From NCBI GenBank assembly GCA_964615365.1, contig CAZTOU010000023.1, forward strand, positions 3,876 through 67,875: 64,000 nt of DNA, in the 5' to 3' direction. This DNA comes from CAVXZE01 sp964615365 (GTDB lineage: Bacteria; Myxococcota_A; UBA9160; UBA6930). A model generated the notes under the pieces. It made no database searches. It saw nothing but the letters and a program-made list of their open reading frames with translations, and had not been told where the DNA came from. Shown one piece after another: positions 9,202-18,551 of this stretch; position 1 is the stretch's first letter, and every line of letters begins with the position of its first letter. Both the position numbers and the translations under genes were made by a program.

Positions 9202-9313
9202 TCTCGCGGACGATTCTTGACACTACTCCCGCCCGCAGCTATTTGACCCGGGATTTCCGACGGAAAAGCATCGGACGATTTTCCCCGGAGAAAAAGGGAG
9301 GGGTGATCCACAC

Positions 9314-9625
9314 ATGACGGCGCGAAAGAGCCAGAAGAAGCGAGACCCGAACCAGCTTCCGAAGACCCTCAACCCGGAGAGGGTCTTGCAGGCGCTCAAG
9401 AAGTGGGGGATCACCAAGGGACAGTTTCGCAGGGCGTACGACGCGACTGCCAAGACTCGTGGCTCCGGCCTCCGGACTCCCCCCGACAGGCTGGTGAAGG
9501 CCTACGCCAAGTTCGAAAGGGACAAGGACTTCGATGCCTTCTGCGCAGCCCTGGGTGTCGACTCCCAGAGAGGCAATGCGGCGCTGGGGAGAATGGTCCG
9601 TTGGAACGCCGCCCGGCAGAGCTGA
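9314..9625 (+). CDS. Small basic protein of unknown function
   Basis: 103 residues, rich in Lys and Arg, no signal peptide, membrane segment or recognised domain. The ATG follows GGGAGGGG at 9296-9303, a strong ribosome-binding site. Predicted mostly helical (RVLQALKKWGITKGQFRRAYDATA...). Its basic charge would allow nucleic-acid binding, but nothing in the sequence proves this. Its end overlaps the proposed TTG start of the acyltransferase at 9601, so it may be translationally coupled to it. Confidence 0.65.
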   Translation: MTARKSQKKRDPNQLPKTLNPERVLQALKKWGITKGQFRRAYDATAKTRGSGLRTPPDRLVKAYAKFERDKDFDAFCAALGVDSQRGNAALGRMVRWNAARQS

Positions 9626-10665
9626 TCCCGCCCTTTGCCGCCGAATCAACCGCTGGCCTCGGCGCCAGGATCGTCCGCGGCGTCTTGTGGGCGCTGGACG
9701 CCCTGGTCTCCATCCTTCTCAACCTGGCCCTCACCAAACTCATATCGATCTTCGTCTGGTGGCTCCATGCGCGAGCAAATCGCGCCACGTTCCACGGTCG
9801 CGCCGAGCTCTGCAGGCGGGTGAAGAGGGCGCGCAAGACGGGGGATCCGGTGCTGTTCGCCTCGAACCATCTCTCGATGTTCGATGACCCGGTGGTTCCC
9901 ATGGCGCTGTTCAGGATGGGACCCCGCGCGGTTGCCGAGCTCTCGGCTCTCGCCGCCCTCCTGATCCTCTGGTGGCTGACGCCTCCGACGATGCTGCCGC
10001 CGGGAGCCTTCCCGGTCCTCGTCACGGCCTACGCGCTGGGGATCGCCGTCCTTGGAGCGCGCAAGACCTGGTGGTCGATCGGCGATCTCGTCAATTTCAG
10101 CGGAGCTTCGGCCCTGCGCGGCAAGATGGAATCCGGCCGGGAGCGAGCTCTCTCCACACCGGTGCGGGTCCTGCTCGCGGTCGCCGATCCCGTGGTCTTC
10201 TTCTTCATGCGAAGCTCCACGGTGAAGACCGTGCTGGTGGATCGGCGGACTGGCGAATCGGGCAAGCGATCTCGGGCGCTCGCGGTCGATCGCGCCATCG
10301 AGCTGGCTGCCGCGGGAGAGCAGATCTGGATCTTCTTCGAAGGTGGACGCAGCCGGGACCCCGACCAGATTCGCCCGGCGCGGGGGGGGGTCGGTCAGGT
10401 GATCAGCGGTCTCCAGGCGCGGGGGATTCGTCCCCTGGTCATTGCCATCCACCACCGGGGACTCGAGCGCGTGATCCCCATCTCGTCGCGGCGTTGGCTC
10501 ACCTCGGGTCACCACATCGACATCCGCTGGTCCGAATTCGATCTCGATGGTATCGGCGCTCCCGACGTCGGTTCCCGGGAACCCCAGAAGATCGCGGACG
10601 ACGTCCGCGCTGCCGCGGTGCGGCTTCAGTCCGAGTGGCGTTCGGAGCGCTCGGCCGATGCGTGA
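9601..10665 (+). CDS. 1-acyl-glycerol-3-phosphate acyltransferase-like protein (PlsC family)
   Basis: About 354 residues. The acyltransferase motif I NHLSMFD and motif III FFEGGRSRD identify the PlsC/LPLAT superfamily. Two to three hydrophobic segments (around GVLWALDALVSILLNLALTKLISIFVWWL and ALAALLILWWL) anchor it in the inner membrane. There is no ATG before the conserved part; the TTG at 9601 follows a GGGGAGA 7 bp upstream and is the best start. The gene overlaps the next PlsC gene by 8 bp, so the two form a pair. The acyl acceptor is unknown. Confidence 0.75.
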   Translation: MERRPAELIPPFAAESTAGLGARIVRGVLWALDALVSILLNLALTKLISIFVWWLHARANRATFHGRAELCRRVKRARKTGDPVLFASNHLSMFDDPVVPMALFRMGPRAVAELSALAALLILWWLTPPTMLPPGAFPVLVTAYALGIAVLGARKTWWSIGDLVNFSGASALRGKMESGRERALSTPVRVLLAVADPVVFFFMRSSTVKTVLVDRRTGESGKRSRALAVDRAIELAAAGEQIWIFFEGGRSRDPDQIRPARGGVGQVISGLQARGIRPLVIAIHHRGLERVIPISSRRWLTSGHHIDIRWSEFDLDGIGAPDVGSREPQKIADDVRAAAVRLQSEWRSERSADA

Positions 10666-11452
10666 CCTCCTCGACCTGCTGATCCGGCTGCTCGTCACCG
10701 CCTGGGGCTACTTCGTCTTCGCCGTGGGCAGCATCTTGTGGGGGCTCCTGGGGATTCCCCTGGCACTCCTGCTCGGCCGCTTCTGGCCGGGCGCCCGCGA
10801 CCGGTTCGGCGATGGCACCCAGTTCCTGCTCACCACCTACATCGAGCGACTTCCCTTCATCCAGGTCCACGTCGACCGCAGCAGAAGGCTCGCCGGTGGA
10901 TCGTGCGTACTGGTGTCCAACCACCAGTCGTTCCTCGATCCCATCGTAATGCTCTCTCTCGAGCCTCGGCTCAGCGGGCCCGCGCGGGGGTACATGTTCC
11001 GCGTTCCGGTCGTCCGGTCCGTGCTGAAGCTCGGGCGGTTCTTCCTCTCCGACAGCGGTGAGCCCGCTCCGCTCGACCGCATGCGCCAGGGAGTCCAGGA
11101 GGCTCTGGATCGCGGCGGAACCCTCCTCTTCTATCCCGAGGGCACCCGAGCCCGGACGGGAGAGATCGGACCGTTTCATCATGGGGCCTTTCGAATGGCG
11201 GTCGAGTACGGGCTGCCGATTCAGCCGGTGGTAACCGACGGCCTCCATCGCGTGCTTCCGCCAGGAAGCCTGATCGTGAAGAGGCGCGGAAAGAACCCGG
11301 TGCAGATCCGCTATCTCGACCCCCTGCAGCCCCCCTACGGAGAGGAACCCCAGCGGCGCGCGGTGCGCGAGCTCGCCCGGCGGGTGCGGGACTCGATGGT
11401 CGAAGAGCTCACCCGGCTCCGGGGCGAGCGGGAATTGGCTGGACGAGAGTAG
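10658..11452 (+). CDS. 1-acyl-sn-glycerol-3-phosphate acyltransferase (PlsC family)
   Basis: 264 residues. An N-terminal membrane segment (LLVTAWGYFVFAVGSILWGLLG) precedes motif I NHQSFLD and motif III FYPEGTRAR, the standard PlsC signatures. A central loop (PLDRMRQGVQEALDRGGTLLFYPEGT) completes the active site. It would acylate lysophosphatidic acid or a related lipid. The ATG at 10658 overlaps the stop of the upstream acyltransferase. Two adjacent, diverged copies suggest sequential or substrate-specific acylations. Confidence 0.85.
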   Translation: MRDLLDLLIRLLVTAWGYFVFAVGSILWGLLGIPLALLLGRFWPGARDRFGDGTQFLLTTYIERLPFIQVHVDRSRRLAGGSCVLVSNHQSFLDPIVMLSLEPRLSGPARGYMFRVPVVRSVLKLGRFFLSDSGEPAPLDRMRQGVQEALDRGGTLLFYPEGTRARTGEIGPFHHGAFRMAVEYGLPIQPVVTDGLHRVLPPGSLIVKRRGKNPVQIRYLDPLQPPYGEEPQRRAVRELARRVRDSMVEELTRLRGERELAGRE

Positions 11453-11500
11453 CTGCCGGCCGGGGCGAGCGGACCTATGCTCTCCGATGGAGGACATGCC

Positions 11501-12255
11501 ATGGTGGAGAAGCAAGGCTGGGAATCCGAGACCGTCACCCCCGGGCGGAGCGGCGGAATTCGCCGGCGGGGCCGGGCGTCCATCCTCGCCGGGGCCCCCG
11601 GGGCGTCGCTCTGGCGGCGGTGCTGGCGCTTCTGGCCTGCTCGGAGCGCCAGGGCCAGGTGGTGTTCCGCGTACAGCCAGAGGACGCCAGCGTGTGGCTG
11701 CACGAGGACCAGGAGCGCCACCAGCTCGAGCCCGTGGCCGGTTCCCTCACCGCCACGCTCCCGGCCGGAGCCCACCGCGCCGAGGTAGAGCGAGAGGGCT
11801 ACGCGTCGCGTGAGATCGAGCTGGAGGTGGAGGGCGGCGAGACCCGCACCATCGAGGTGGTCCTGGAGCGGGCGGTGGGAACGGTCGTCTTCGCGGTGGA
11901 GCCCACCACCGCCGTGGTGGAGTTCGTCTCCAGCGAAGAGACCTCCCCGGCCCAGAACGTGCCACTGACCGAAGGCCGCTGGGAGGGAGAGATCGAAGTC
12001 GGCAGCTACATCGCCCGCGTGAACGCCTCCGGCTACCACGGGAAGAGCGAGCCCTTCGAGGTCCGCGAGGGTGAGCCGACCGTGGTTGCCGTGAGCCTTC
12101 GGGGGCTTCCTCACGTGAGCAGCGGGGGCGGGCGGACCGTGGTGGTGCCGGCCCCGGTGCCGGGCTACTACGGGCCCGGTCGGGTCTACGCACCCGGACT
12201 GCCCGTGGTGCGTGGGCCGCGCCTGCCGGGGGCACCGCGCCCGCCGCTTCCCTAG
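11501..12255 (+). CDS. PEGA-like repeat lipoprotein, apparently frameshifted near the N-terminus
   Basis: From 11620 a frame encodes a lipobox (LALLAC) followed by two PEGA-like beta-repeats (VVFRVQPEDASVWL... and VVFAVEPTTAVVEF...), then a Gly/Pro-rich tail. That frame has no ATG or GTG upstream that would give a full signal peptide. A different frame starts with an ATG at 11501 behind GGAGGA at 11489-11494 and encodes MVEKQGWESE...RRRGRAS, an Arg-rich n-region. Moving from that frame to the lipoprotein frame inside the G4C5G4 run at 11591-11603 (one base missing) gives a normal lipoprotein. I therefore annotate one gene with a probable sequencing or real frameshift. PEGA proteins are surface or periplasmic; the function is unknown. 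Confidence 0.6.
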
Positions 12256-12319
12256 CCTGCGTCTTTCGCCAGGTCGCTACTGCGGCCGCCGCCAGGTGGG
12301 ACTCGTTCTCGAGTCGAGA

Positions 12320-13393
12320 TCATCTTCCGAGAGCGATGACGACCCGTCCCCGAGTACAGCTGTACTTGACACAGTGGATCGCTTCCAGGTCGCAGGGCTC
12401 AGTCGAGGTGCACAGTCTCATGCGGTGCGGGTTGTCCTGGACCGGGCAGCCGTACCGGGTCTGATTCATCAGCATCAGCGCCGCCGCGGCACAATGGAAG
12501 GCGCTGCCCGTCATCATGCTGCCGAAGAGAGGCGAGTACCCAGCGACCGCGACGTCGCCATCCGCGCTCTGCCGATAGCAGGTCTCGTCCTCGGACATGC
12601 CGTCGGCGTCGAGAACGCAGAGGTCGGGAAAAGGCTCGGCGGGTTCCGCATCGAAGGAGACGCCGCGAATCCCACAGTACTTCTTCGCCCCCCCCTCGCC
12701 GCAGAGGAGCAGGAAGACGCTTCCCTCCCCGGGCACCGCTCCGGGCGTGGGAGAGCACTCGAACGGTCTGATCCTTCCGTCCTCCACGATCCGAAGCTTC
12801 TGGCCGCAGATGAACTCCATCACCGTTCCCAGCTCCTCGACGCTTCCCACCAGGACGTTCTCGCACCTTCCCTCCTGGATCCATGCCCGGCCGAGGACCA
12901 ACGCCTGATGGAAGGAGAGGCCGAACTGCGTGACCGTCAGCGTGGGCCCGCGATTTCCCAGCGCCGATGCGACATAGGAGGCAGCGGCGTTGTGGACGGA
13001 ATGAGAGAACAAGGTGGGGGAGACGTTGGAATCACCGTAGTCGACGATCTCGTCCAGGAACCGAAACGCCGTGACCTGCGGCCCGAAGGCACTGGCCAGG
13101 ATGATGCCGAGGCTCGTCCCGCCCTCCTCGAGCGCGATGCCGCTGTCCTTCACCGCGTCGCAGGCCGCGAGCACCGCCATCTTGCTGAAACGGTCGGCCC
13201 GGCGCAGCTTTCGCAGAACCGCCTTGTCCTTGAGGGTCTCCTCTTCCACGGAGTACACCGGCATCGTCCCTTGGGACGAAGCGGCGGCGACCTCCCTCCG
13301 ACGAGGAGGCTTCCATCCCTGCCGGAGTGCCTCCTCGAAGGCTCCAACCCCCCGACCCCCGGCGAAGACGACTCCGATTCCGGCGAGGTTCAT
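12320..13393 (-). CDS. Non-catalytic ketosynthase-like protein (chain-length-factor-like)
   Basis: 357 residues with a thiolase/ketosynthase fold (DRFSKMAVLAACDAVKDSGIALEE; SHSVHNAAASYVASALGNRGPTLTV). The three catalytic residues are gone. Where KSs have NACSSG it has TQFGLSF, where they have AHGTAT it has LDADGMS, and where they have GHTLG it has PLFGSMM. This is the pattern of a chain-length factor or KS-like partner subunit. Its ATG overlaps the stop of the active KS at 13390 (ATGA), which strongly suggests a heterodimer. It is the last gene of the minus arm. What it measures or scaffolds is unknown. Confidence 0.75.
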   Translation of the reverse strand: MNLAGIGVVFAGGRGVGAFEEALRQGWKPPRRREVAAASSQGTMPVYSVEEETLKDKAVLRKLRRADRFSKMAVLAACDAVKDSGIALEEGGTSLGIILASAFGPQVTAFRFLDEIVDYGDSNVSPTLFSHSVHNAAASYVASALGNRGPTLTVTQFGLSFHQALVLGRAWIQEGRCENVLVGSVEELGTVMEFICGQKLRIVEDGRIRPFECSPTPGAVPGEGSVFLLLCGEGGAKKYCGIRGVSFDAEPAEPFPDLCVLDADGMSEDETCYRQSADGDVAVAGYSPLFGSMMTGSAFHCAAAALMLMNQTRYGCPVQDNPHRMRLCTSTEPCDLEAIHCVKYSCTRGRVVIALGR

Positions 13394-14592
13394 GCGCCGC
13401 CCCGATGCTCGACGCCGCTCCCGTTCCTCGGACCGCGGGAGATCACGATCGCGGCGTTGTTCCCGCCGAAGGCCAGCGAGGTCGATATGGCGAACCTGCC
13501 CGTGAGCGGAGTCTTCTCGCTGACCGGACAGAGGAGGATCTCCTCATCCTCGTGGACGAAGCCGGCACTGCGGGGGATCCACCCTTCTCGAAGTGCGGCC
13601 GCCGCAAAGGCCGCTTCCACCCCTCCCGCGGCTCCGAGGGTGTGGCCGATGAAACCCTTGCTGGAGAGGAACTTGACGTCCTTGCCGAAGACCCGCTTGA
13701 AGACCGCTCCCTCGATTCTGTCGTTGTCCGACGTCGCCGTCCCGTGAGCGTTGATGAAGCACACGTCATCGGGTTCGATGCGCGCCTCCGCCATGGCCCA
13801 TCGCAGGGAAGCCTCCAACCCCGAGCCATCCGGACGGGGCGCCGTGAGATGGTACGCGTCGGCAGACGATCCGTATCCCAGGAGGTAGAGCAAGGGCTCC
13901 TCGCCCCTCTCCCGGGACACCACTTCCGATTCCAGAATCAGGAGCCCCGCCCCTTCACCGAGGTTCAAGCCCTTCCTGTTGCGGTCGAACGGAGCACAGA
14001 CCGAGTCGGACAGGATCCCGAGGGCCCCGAAACCGCAGAGAGGCACCGGGTTCAGTTCGTCGGCGCCACCGGCGATGGCGATGTCGCATACCCGGTTGCG
14101 GAGCCACGACAGCGCGACGCCGATCGCGTCGGCTCCGGAGGAACACGCGTTCACCACGGTGAGCGCGGGTCCCCGCGCACCGATGGCTCGCGCGACGCCT
14201 TCGGCCAGGTCCCCCTTCAGGTACCGGTCGACGGCGCGCATCGATACCGGCTCTTTTCGTCGATAGCTCCCGTAGAAGGCGAGCTCGTTCAACTGGCTCG
14301 CGACGGTCGTTCCCAGGCACACGCCGACCCGGTACCGGGACAGCTTCGAAGGCAATCGGGCGTCGCGCAGGGCGTCATCCACCGCGCACAGCGCAAGACC
14401 GAGGGTGCGATTGTGGGGATCGCGCGCCTCCATCTGGATGTCGCTCACCTCGAAGACCGGGTAGGACAGGGAGGTCGGAAACACGGATACCCCACCGGCA
14501 CTCGGCTTCCCGTGCTCGAACGTGTGCAGGTTCCCCGCGAGATCCGCTCCCGCCGCCGAGATGGCTCCTATTCCGGTGATTGCGACGTCCAT
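13390..14592 (-). CDS. Beta-ketoacyl-ACP synthase (FabF-like), catalytic
   Basis: 400 residues from the ATG at 14592, giving the usual start MDVAITGIGAISAAG. The full Cys-His-His triad is present: VNACSSGADA, NAHGTATSDND and FIGHTLGAAGG, ending with the glycine-rich FGGNNAAI loop. It condenses malonyl-ACP with an acyl-ACP. It lies 23 bp after an ACP gene and overlaps the KS-like partner downstream, so ACP-KS-partner form a unit. Together with KSs at 20531 and 28149 the cluster has three catalytic KSs; which one initiates and which elongates cannot be told from sequence. Confidence 0.92.
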   Translation of the reverse strand: MDVAITGIGAISAAGADLAGNLHTFEHGKPSAGGVSVFPTSLSYPVFEVSDIQMEARDPHNRTLGLALCAVDDALRDARLPSKLSRYRVGVCLGTTVASQLNELAFYGSYRRKEPVSMRAVDRYLKGDLAEGVARAIGARGPALTVVNACSSGADAIGVALSWLRNRVCDIAIAGGADELNPVPLCGFGALGILSDSVCAPFDRNRKGLNLGEGAGLLILESEVVSRERGEEPLLYLLGYGSSADAYHLTAPRPDGSGLEASLRWAMAEARIEPDDVCFINAHGTATSDNDRIEGAVFKRVFGKDVKFLSSKGFIGHTLGAAGGVEAAFAAAALREGWIPRSAGFVHEDEEILLCPVSEKTPLTGRFAISTSLAFGGNNAAIVISRGPRNGSGVEHRGGA

Positions 14593-14615
14593 TCCAACGC
14601 TTCCAGGCGTGGTGC

Positions 14616-14897
14616 TCAGTCCGTCAGGTGCTCGTGTACCCACCCAGCGAGGGTATTCATCGACTGAAAGATCTCCCTCGCCTGTTCTTCGTCGATGATC
14701 TCCAACCCGTAGTTCCGTTGGATGAGAACCACGATCTCCACGGCATCCAGGGAATCGAGACCGAGACCTTCTTCGAAGAGGATTTCATCGTCCCCGATCT
14801 CCTCCGGGGTGATGTCCTCCAACGCCAGGTTGACCACCAGGAGCTCCTTCAGCTCTCTTCGGATCTCGTCCAGCGATTTCTTGTTCGGGCTCTGCAT
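14616..14897 (-). CDS. Acyl carrier protein
   Basis: 93 residues, acidic, four-helix ACP. The phosphopantetheine Ser lies in EGLGLDSLDAVEIV, preceded by the standard helix I (EIRRELKELLVVNLALEDITPEEI). One of three carrier proteins in the cluster. Its position immediately upstream of the KS/KS-like pair suggests it serves that pair. A 112-bp gap separates it from the acyltransferase gene upstream; no terminator is obvious there. Confidence 0.92.
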   Translation of the reverse strand: MQSPNKKSLDEIRRELKELLVVNLALEDITPEEIGDDEILFEEGLGLDSLDAVEIVVLIQRNYGLEIIDEEQAREIFQSMNTLAGWVHEHLTD

Positions 14898-15009
14898 ATC
14901 CTTCTCTCCTCGTCACCACGGACGCCGGGGTTTCCGGATATCTCCGCCGGCCCCCCACCATCGACCACCCATCGCTCTCGATAGCCGCTCCGGCGTGGAG
15001 CCCGACCGC

Positions 15010-15954
15010 TCATGCCGGAATGCCATCGGCTTCTTCCTTCCACACGTCGCGATACAAGAAACACTGATAGGGATGCTCCTCCAGGAACGACTCCGTCAGG
15101 GTGACGAACTTCTGCACCCACGGCTGGAGCTGCCCGACCTTGTCTCTCCTGCCTTCGTATCGGGGGTATAGTACATTGGTGAGATCGACCACATAGCGAT
15201 ATGCGGAGACCTTGGCCGTCTTGAGCACGATCAGTGGGCACTCTGCCGAGGCCGCCAGGCTGAAGGCGCTGTATGGGAACCACGCCCGGTCTCCCAGAAA
15301 CTCGACCTCGACCGCCCTCGCCCCGTACCGGCGGTCTCCCATGATCGACACCAGGTCCCCTTTCCTGAGCGCGTTCATGATTTCGATGACCCCACCAAGA
15401 TACTGCTCCGGGGAAATGATGCGCACGTTTCCCCCTTGCTCCTCCGGATACAGAAGATTCTGCATGGCGGGATTCTGATCCGGGACCATGACCAGGTGCA
15501 CCGGCTTTCCCAGGTCACCGAGAGCCATCATCGCGATCTGCCAGTTGCCCTGATGAGACGTGAGCAGGATGGCGCCCTTCTCGGGATCCCGGATCCTCGA
15601 AACCAGATCTTCCTCGGCGTCGAGCTCGACCTCGAACACGTCCCGCCCCGAGATCGCTGCGTAGCGATCGATCAATTGCTTCCCTTGGCTCACGATCAGC
15701 CGGTACGCGTGCCAGCGCTCCTCTAGAGGAGTACAGCCGGGGAACCTCCTTCTGACGAAGGGCAGAGTCGAAGCAACCAGCGACCGATCGACCAGAACGT
15801 AGTACAGGGAGACGACGTACAGTAACCCGTACGCACCGCGCAGACCGAACACTCGAAGGATGACCATGAAGAACCATATCCCGAGGTCGTTCCCCCGTTT
15901 CCTCTCTCCCTCTTCTCCGCCGGGATTCTGCCCTCGCTCAGGCCCGTGCGCCAT
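15010..15954 (-). CDS. LpxL/HtrB-type lipid acyltransferase (LPLAT)
   Basis: 314 residues. One membrane segment near the N-terminus (LGIWFFMVILRVFGLRGAYGLLYVVSLYYVL) is followed by the lauroyl/myristoyl acyltransferase pattern: LLTSHQGNWQIAMM (HxxxW-type motif I with H and N) and DRRYGARAVEVEFLG. These enzymes acylate lipid A; in aryl polyene loci a related acyltransferase loads the polyene onto its lipid anchor. It overlaps the upstream glycosyltransferase gene by 17 bp. APE clusters often carry the two activities as one fused protein. Confidence 0.85.
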   Translation of the reverse strand: MAHGPERGQNPGGEEGERKRGNDLGIWFFMVILRVFGLRGAYGLLYVVSLYYVLVDRSLVASTLPFVRRRFPGCTPLEERWHAYRLIVSQGKQLIDRYAAISGRDVFEVELDAEEDLVSRIRDPEKGAILLTSHQGNWQIAMMALGDLGKPVHLVMVPDQNPAMQNLLYPEEQGGNVRIISPEQYLGGVIEIMNALRKGDLVSIMGDRRYGARAVEVEFLGDRAWFPYSAFSLAASAECPLIVLKTAKVSAYRYVVDLTNVLYPRYEGRRDKVGQLQPWVQKFVTLTESFLEEHPYQCFLYRDVWKEEADGIPA

Positions 15955-17140
15955 TTCCTCGCCTTCCCACCCTGCCTCGGATCGCCCGCGCTCCCAGAAA
16001 CACGATTCCGCCCACGAGCACGGCTCCCACGGGGGCCACCAAGAATGAGCCCAGCAACCACTCGAAGAGCCGGTGATGCGCCTCGCCCAGAATGGTCTTG
16101 GTGGAGAACTCGGTCAGCCACTGCCCGTACCTCATGCGGTATCCCAGCTCGATACAGATCATCGGGACGAAAGGAGGCATGCACAGATTCTGAATCGATA
16201 CCGCCATCACCCGATTGAGCCGCAGGCGGGTGGCGACGTAGAGGATCACCACGGTATGGAGCGCGAAGATGGGCAACGTGGCGAGGAAGACGCCCACTGC
16301 AGCGGACACCCCCAAGAGACCGGGCGTGGCGTTCTCCGACAGCAGGCGTTTCAGCATCTCGATCGGGTGAAGCAGCACCCGCAGATCGACGCGATCCTCG
16401 TCCGATGGGATCAGCTTTCGGTGTGGGATTGGCAGGAGGCGCCTCCCCACCAGCCGCGCGTGCATACAGGCGATTCGGAAGTTGTCGACGAAGGGCCTGA
16501 AGCTCGAGACCCTCGCGCTGGGCTCCGGGTACCAGACGTCGACCGCGATCGCGCGCAGCGTGAGACCCGCCCAGACCGCCCGCGCCAGCACCTCCACCTC
16601 GAAGTCGAAGTAGGATCCCGCGAGCTTCAGCTGCGACAGATACTTGACCGGATAGGCACGAAATCCGCTCTGGGAGTCCTCAATGGAGACGCCCGTCTCG
16701 ATCCGCAGCCAGGAGTTCCCGATCTCTCTTCCGATGCGGCTCTTCCGGGGAACGCTCTCCGCCTCGAACCGCCTCGAACCGATCAGGATGAACGTATCGT
16801 CTTCCTGGAGCAGCGGGATGAACTTCTCGAGATCCCGGGGAATGTGCTGACCATCGCCGTCGATGGTGATCATGAAACGGCCGCCCTGCGCCTCTACATG
16901 GCGGAGCGCCGTCAGAATCGCCTCGCCCTTGCCACGGTTCTTCTCGTGTCTGAGGACTTCGATGCCGCTACCCGACAGCAGCTCTCCGACATCCGCGTCG
17001 GTGCTCCCATCGTCGACCACCACCACCTGCGGAATGATGGAGTGGCACTCCATGGCCACGGACTTCACCGTGGCCTGATTGTTGTAGACGGGGATCGCGC
17101 ACCAGATGTGACCGAGGGGGAAGGAACTACTCTGTCCCAT
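15938..17140 (-). CDS. Family 2 glycosyltransferase with C-terminal DUF2062 membrane domain
   Basis: 400 residues from the ATG at 17140 (CAIPVYNNQATV). The GT2 domain spans about 1-235: VVVVDDGSTDAD, NRGKGEAILTALRH and ITIDGDGQH (the DxD-type metal site), plus EDSQSGFRAYPVKYL. The C-terminal ~150 residues are a DUF2062 membrane domain (LKRLLSENATPGLLGVSAAVGVFLATLPI...). The GT2 part resembles polyprenol-sugar synthases and APE-cluster glycosyltransferases. It overlaps the preceding radical SAM gene by 14 bp. It probably decorates the lipid product or its anchor. Confidence 0.85.
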   Translation of the reverse strand: MGQSSSFPLGHIWCAIPVYNNQATVKSVAMECHSIIPQVVVVDDGSTDADVGELLSGSGIEVLRHEKNRGKGEAILTALRHVEAQGGRFMITIDGDGQHIPRDLEKFIPLLQEDDTFILIGSRRFEAESVPRKSRIGREIGNSWLRIETGVSIEDSQSGFRAYPVKYLSQLKLAGSYFDFEVEVLARAVWAGLTLRAIAVDVWYPEPSARVSSFRPFVDNFRIACMHARLVGRRLLPIPHRKLIPSDEDRVDLRVLLHPIEMLKRLLSENATPGLLGVSAAVGVFLATLPIFALHTVVILYVATRLRLNRVMAVSIQNLCMPPFVPMICIELGYRMRYGQWLTEFSTKTILGEAHHRLFEWLLGSFLVAPVGAVLVGGIVFLGARAIRGRVGRRGNGARA

Positions 17141-18503
17141 GCCGCCTACGCTTGCCTCGCGGTCTTTTTCTCTTGGTGAGTACCATGTCCCAGAGGAAGC
17201 CCACGTGCCCGAGTCGGTAAAGGAACGCCAGGCTGCTGTCGAGGAGGTCGGGGGGGAACACGCAGTGCCTGAGTCCGGCGAAGCCATCGGTGAGCATCTT
17301 CTCCAACCAGTCCCTGTCGATGCCCGGCGCGATGTAGAAGGCCGGTTCCAGCAGATCTTGCCCCTCGGAGATCAAGCCCTCCCGCTTCGCGATCTTCGCG
17401 AGCGGGGTGTCGGGGAGGATTCGCAGACCCATGTAGATGAACGAGACCGTCTTCTTCAAGCTCTTGATGTTCTCGATCCCCTCGATGACCGTGTCCTGCG
17501 TCTCCCCCGGACATCCAAACATGTAGAAGTGGGCCGCTCCGATGCCGTGGCGCCCGAATAGCTCGGTGGATTCGACGATGTCCCGGAACCGAAACGACTT
17601 CCCCAGCTTGCGAAGGGTCGTATCGGTCGCGGCATCGGCCCCGATCTCCGCGGCCCGGAGCCCTGTCTCTCTCATCAACTCCACGGAATCGTCGTCGAGC
17701 CCTTCGGGCTTGAAGAAGGCGGTCCAGGGTATGGACACACCGCGCCTCTTCATCTCTCGGATCACATCGAGATAGTGACCCGCGTCATCATTGAAGACGG
17801 AGTCGGTGAAGAACACGTGTCCTGCGTCGTGCTCGTTCACGAGAGTCTCGATGTCGTCGACTACGGCCTCTGGCTCCCTGCATCGGATCACCGAACCCTC
17901 CAGGACGGGATAGGAGCAGTACACACACGAGTGTGTGCATCCCCGCTTGGTCTGGACGGCCGCGATGTTCCCGCTCTTGAGGTAGTACTCCATGAGCTCG
18001 TCGTCGTACTTCGGCGAGGGAATCTCTCTTCCCCGGAGTGTCGACGATGCCCTGATGCAGCGTTCTTCCGGAAACACGCCCCGCGAGGCATTCTCCACGA
18101 ACTCGAGCATCGATGCCTCGCCCTCTCCCACGATTCCGTAGTCGGCTCCGACCTCGCGAAGAATCCCCTCGGGCATGATGGAGAATCCGGAGCCGCCGAG
18201 TACCACGGGAGCCTTCGTTTCCTCCCTCATGCGCTGGATCAGGTCTCCGACGACTTCGACATACCTCTTCTCATTCAGCAGGTTCACGTTGTCGATGTTG
18301 CGAATCGAGATGCCGATGATGTCGGGGAGGAAGCTGCGAACCGCGTCGGCCACCGCATCCAGTGACATCCCCGAATGAATCAGATCGAACTGCCGCACCT
18401 CGTGCCCGGCATTGGATAGAGATCCCGCCACCATGCTCAGGCCCAGCGGGTACACCGAGTACGGGGTAGAGGCGGCGTTGGCGGAAACGAGTAGAACCCT
18501 CAT
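17127..18503 (-). CDS. B12-binding-domain radical SAM protein (1 of 4)
   Basis: 458 residues. The N-terminal ~150 residues form a cobalamin-binding Rossmann-like domain (MRVLLVSANAASTPYSVYPLGLSMVAGSLSNAGHEV...). The radical SAM domain follows, with the cluster motif CTHSCVYC (CX3CX2C) at about residue 190 and GGSGF/GEGEAS segments before it. Members act as methyltransferases or ring-forming enzymes on unreactive carbons. No DxHxxG motif is visible, so cobalamin may bind base-off without His, as is common in this class. The basic tail KRKRPRGKRRRH is unusual. The substrate is presumably the cluster's acyl chain. Confidence 0.87.
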   Translation of the reverse strand: MRVLLVSANAASTPYSVYPLGLSMVAGSLSNAGHEVRQFDLIHSGMSLDAVADAVRSFLPDIIGISIRNIDNVNLLNEKRYVEVVGDLIQRMREETKAPVVLGGSGFSIMPEGILREVGADYGIVGEGEASMLEFVENASRGVFPEERCIRASSTLRGREIPSPKYDDELMEYYLKSGNIAAVQTKRGCTHSCVYCSYPVLEGSVIRCREPEAVVDDIETLVNEHDAGHVFFTDSVFNDDAGHYLDVIREMKRRGVSIPWTAFFKPEGLDDDSVELMRETGLRAAEIGADAATDTTLRKLGKSFRFRDIVESTELFGRHGIGAAHFYMFGCPGETQDTVIEGIENIKSLKKTVSFIYMGLRILPDTPLAKIAKREGLISEGQDLLEPAFYIAPGIDRDWLEKMLTDGFAGLRHCVFPPDLLDSSLAFLYRLGHVGFLWDMVLTKRKRPRGKRRRHGTE

Positions 18504-18551
18504 GCAGACACCTTCAAGGCTCGCCGACGAAGAGGGCCGAGCCGCAGACCC

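Noticed and set aside
12256..12319. Possible terminator between the converging PEGA-like gene and the biosynthetic cluster
   Set aside because: No stem followed by a T-run is visible in the 64-bp gap.
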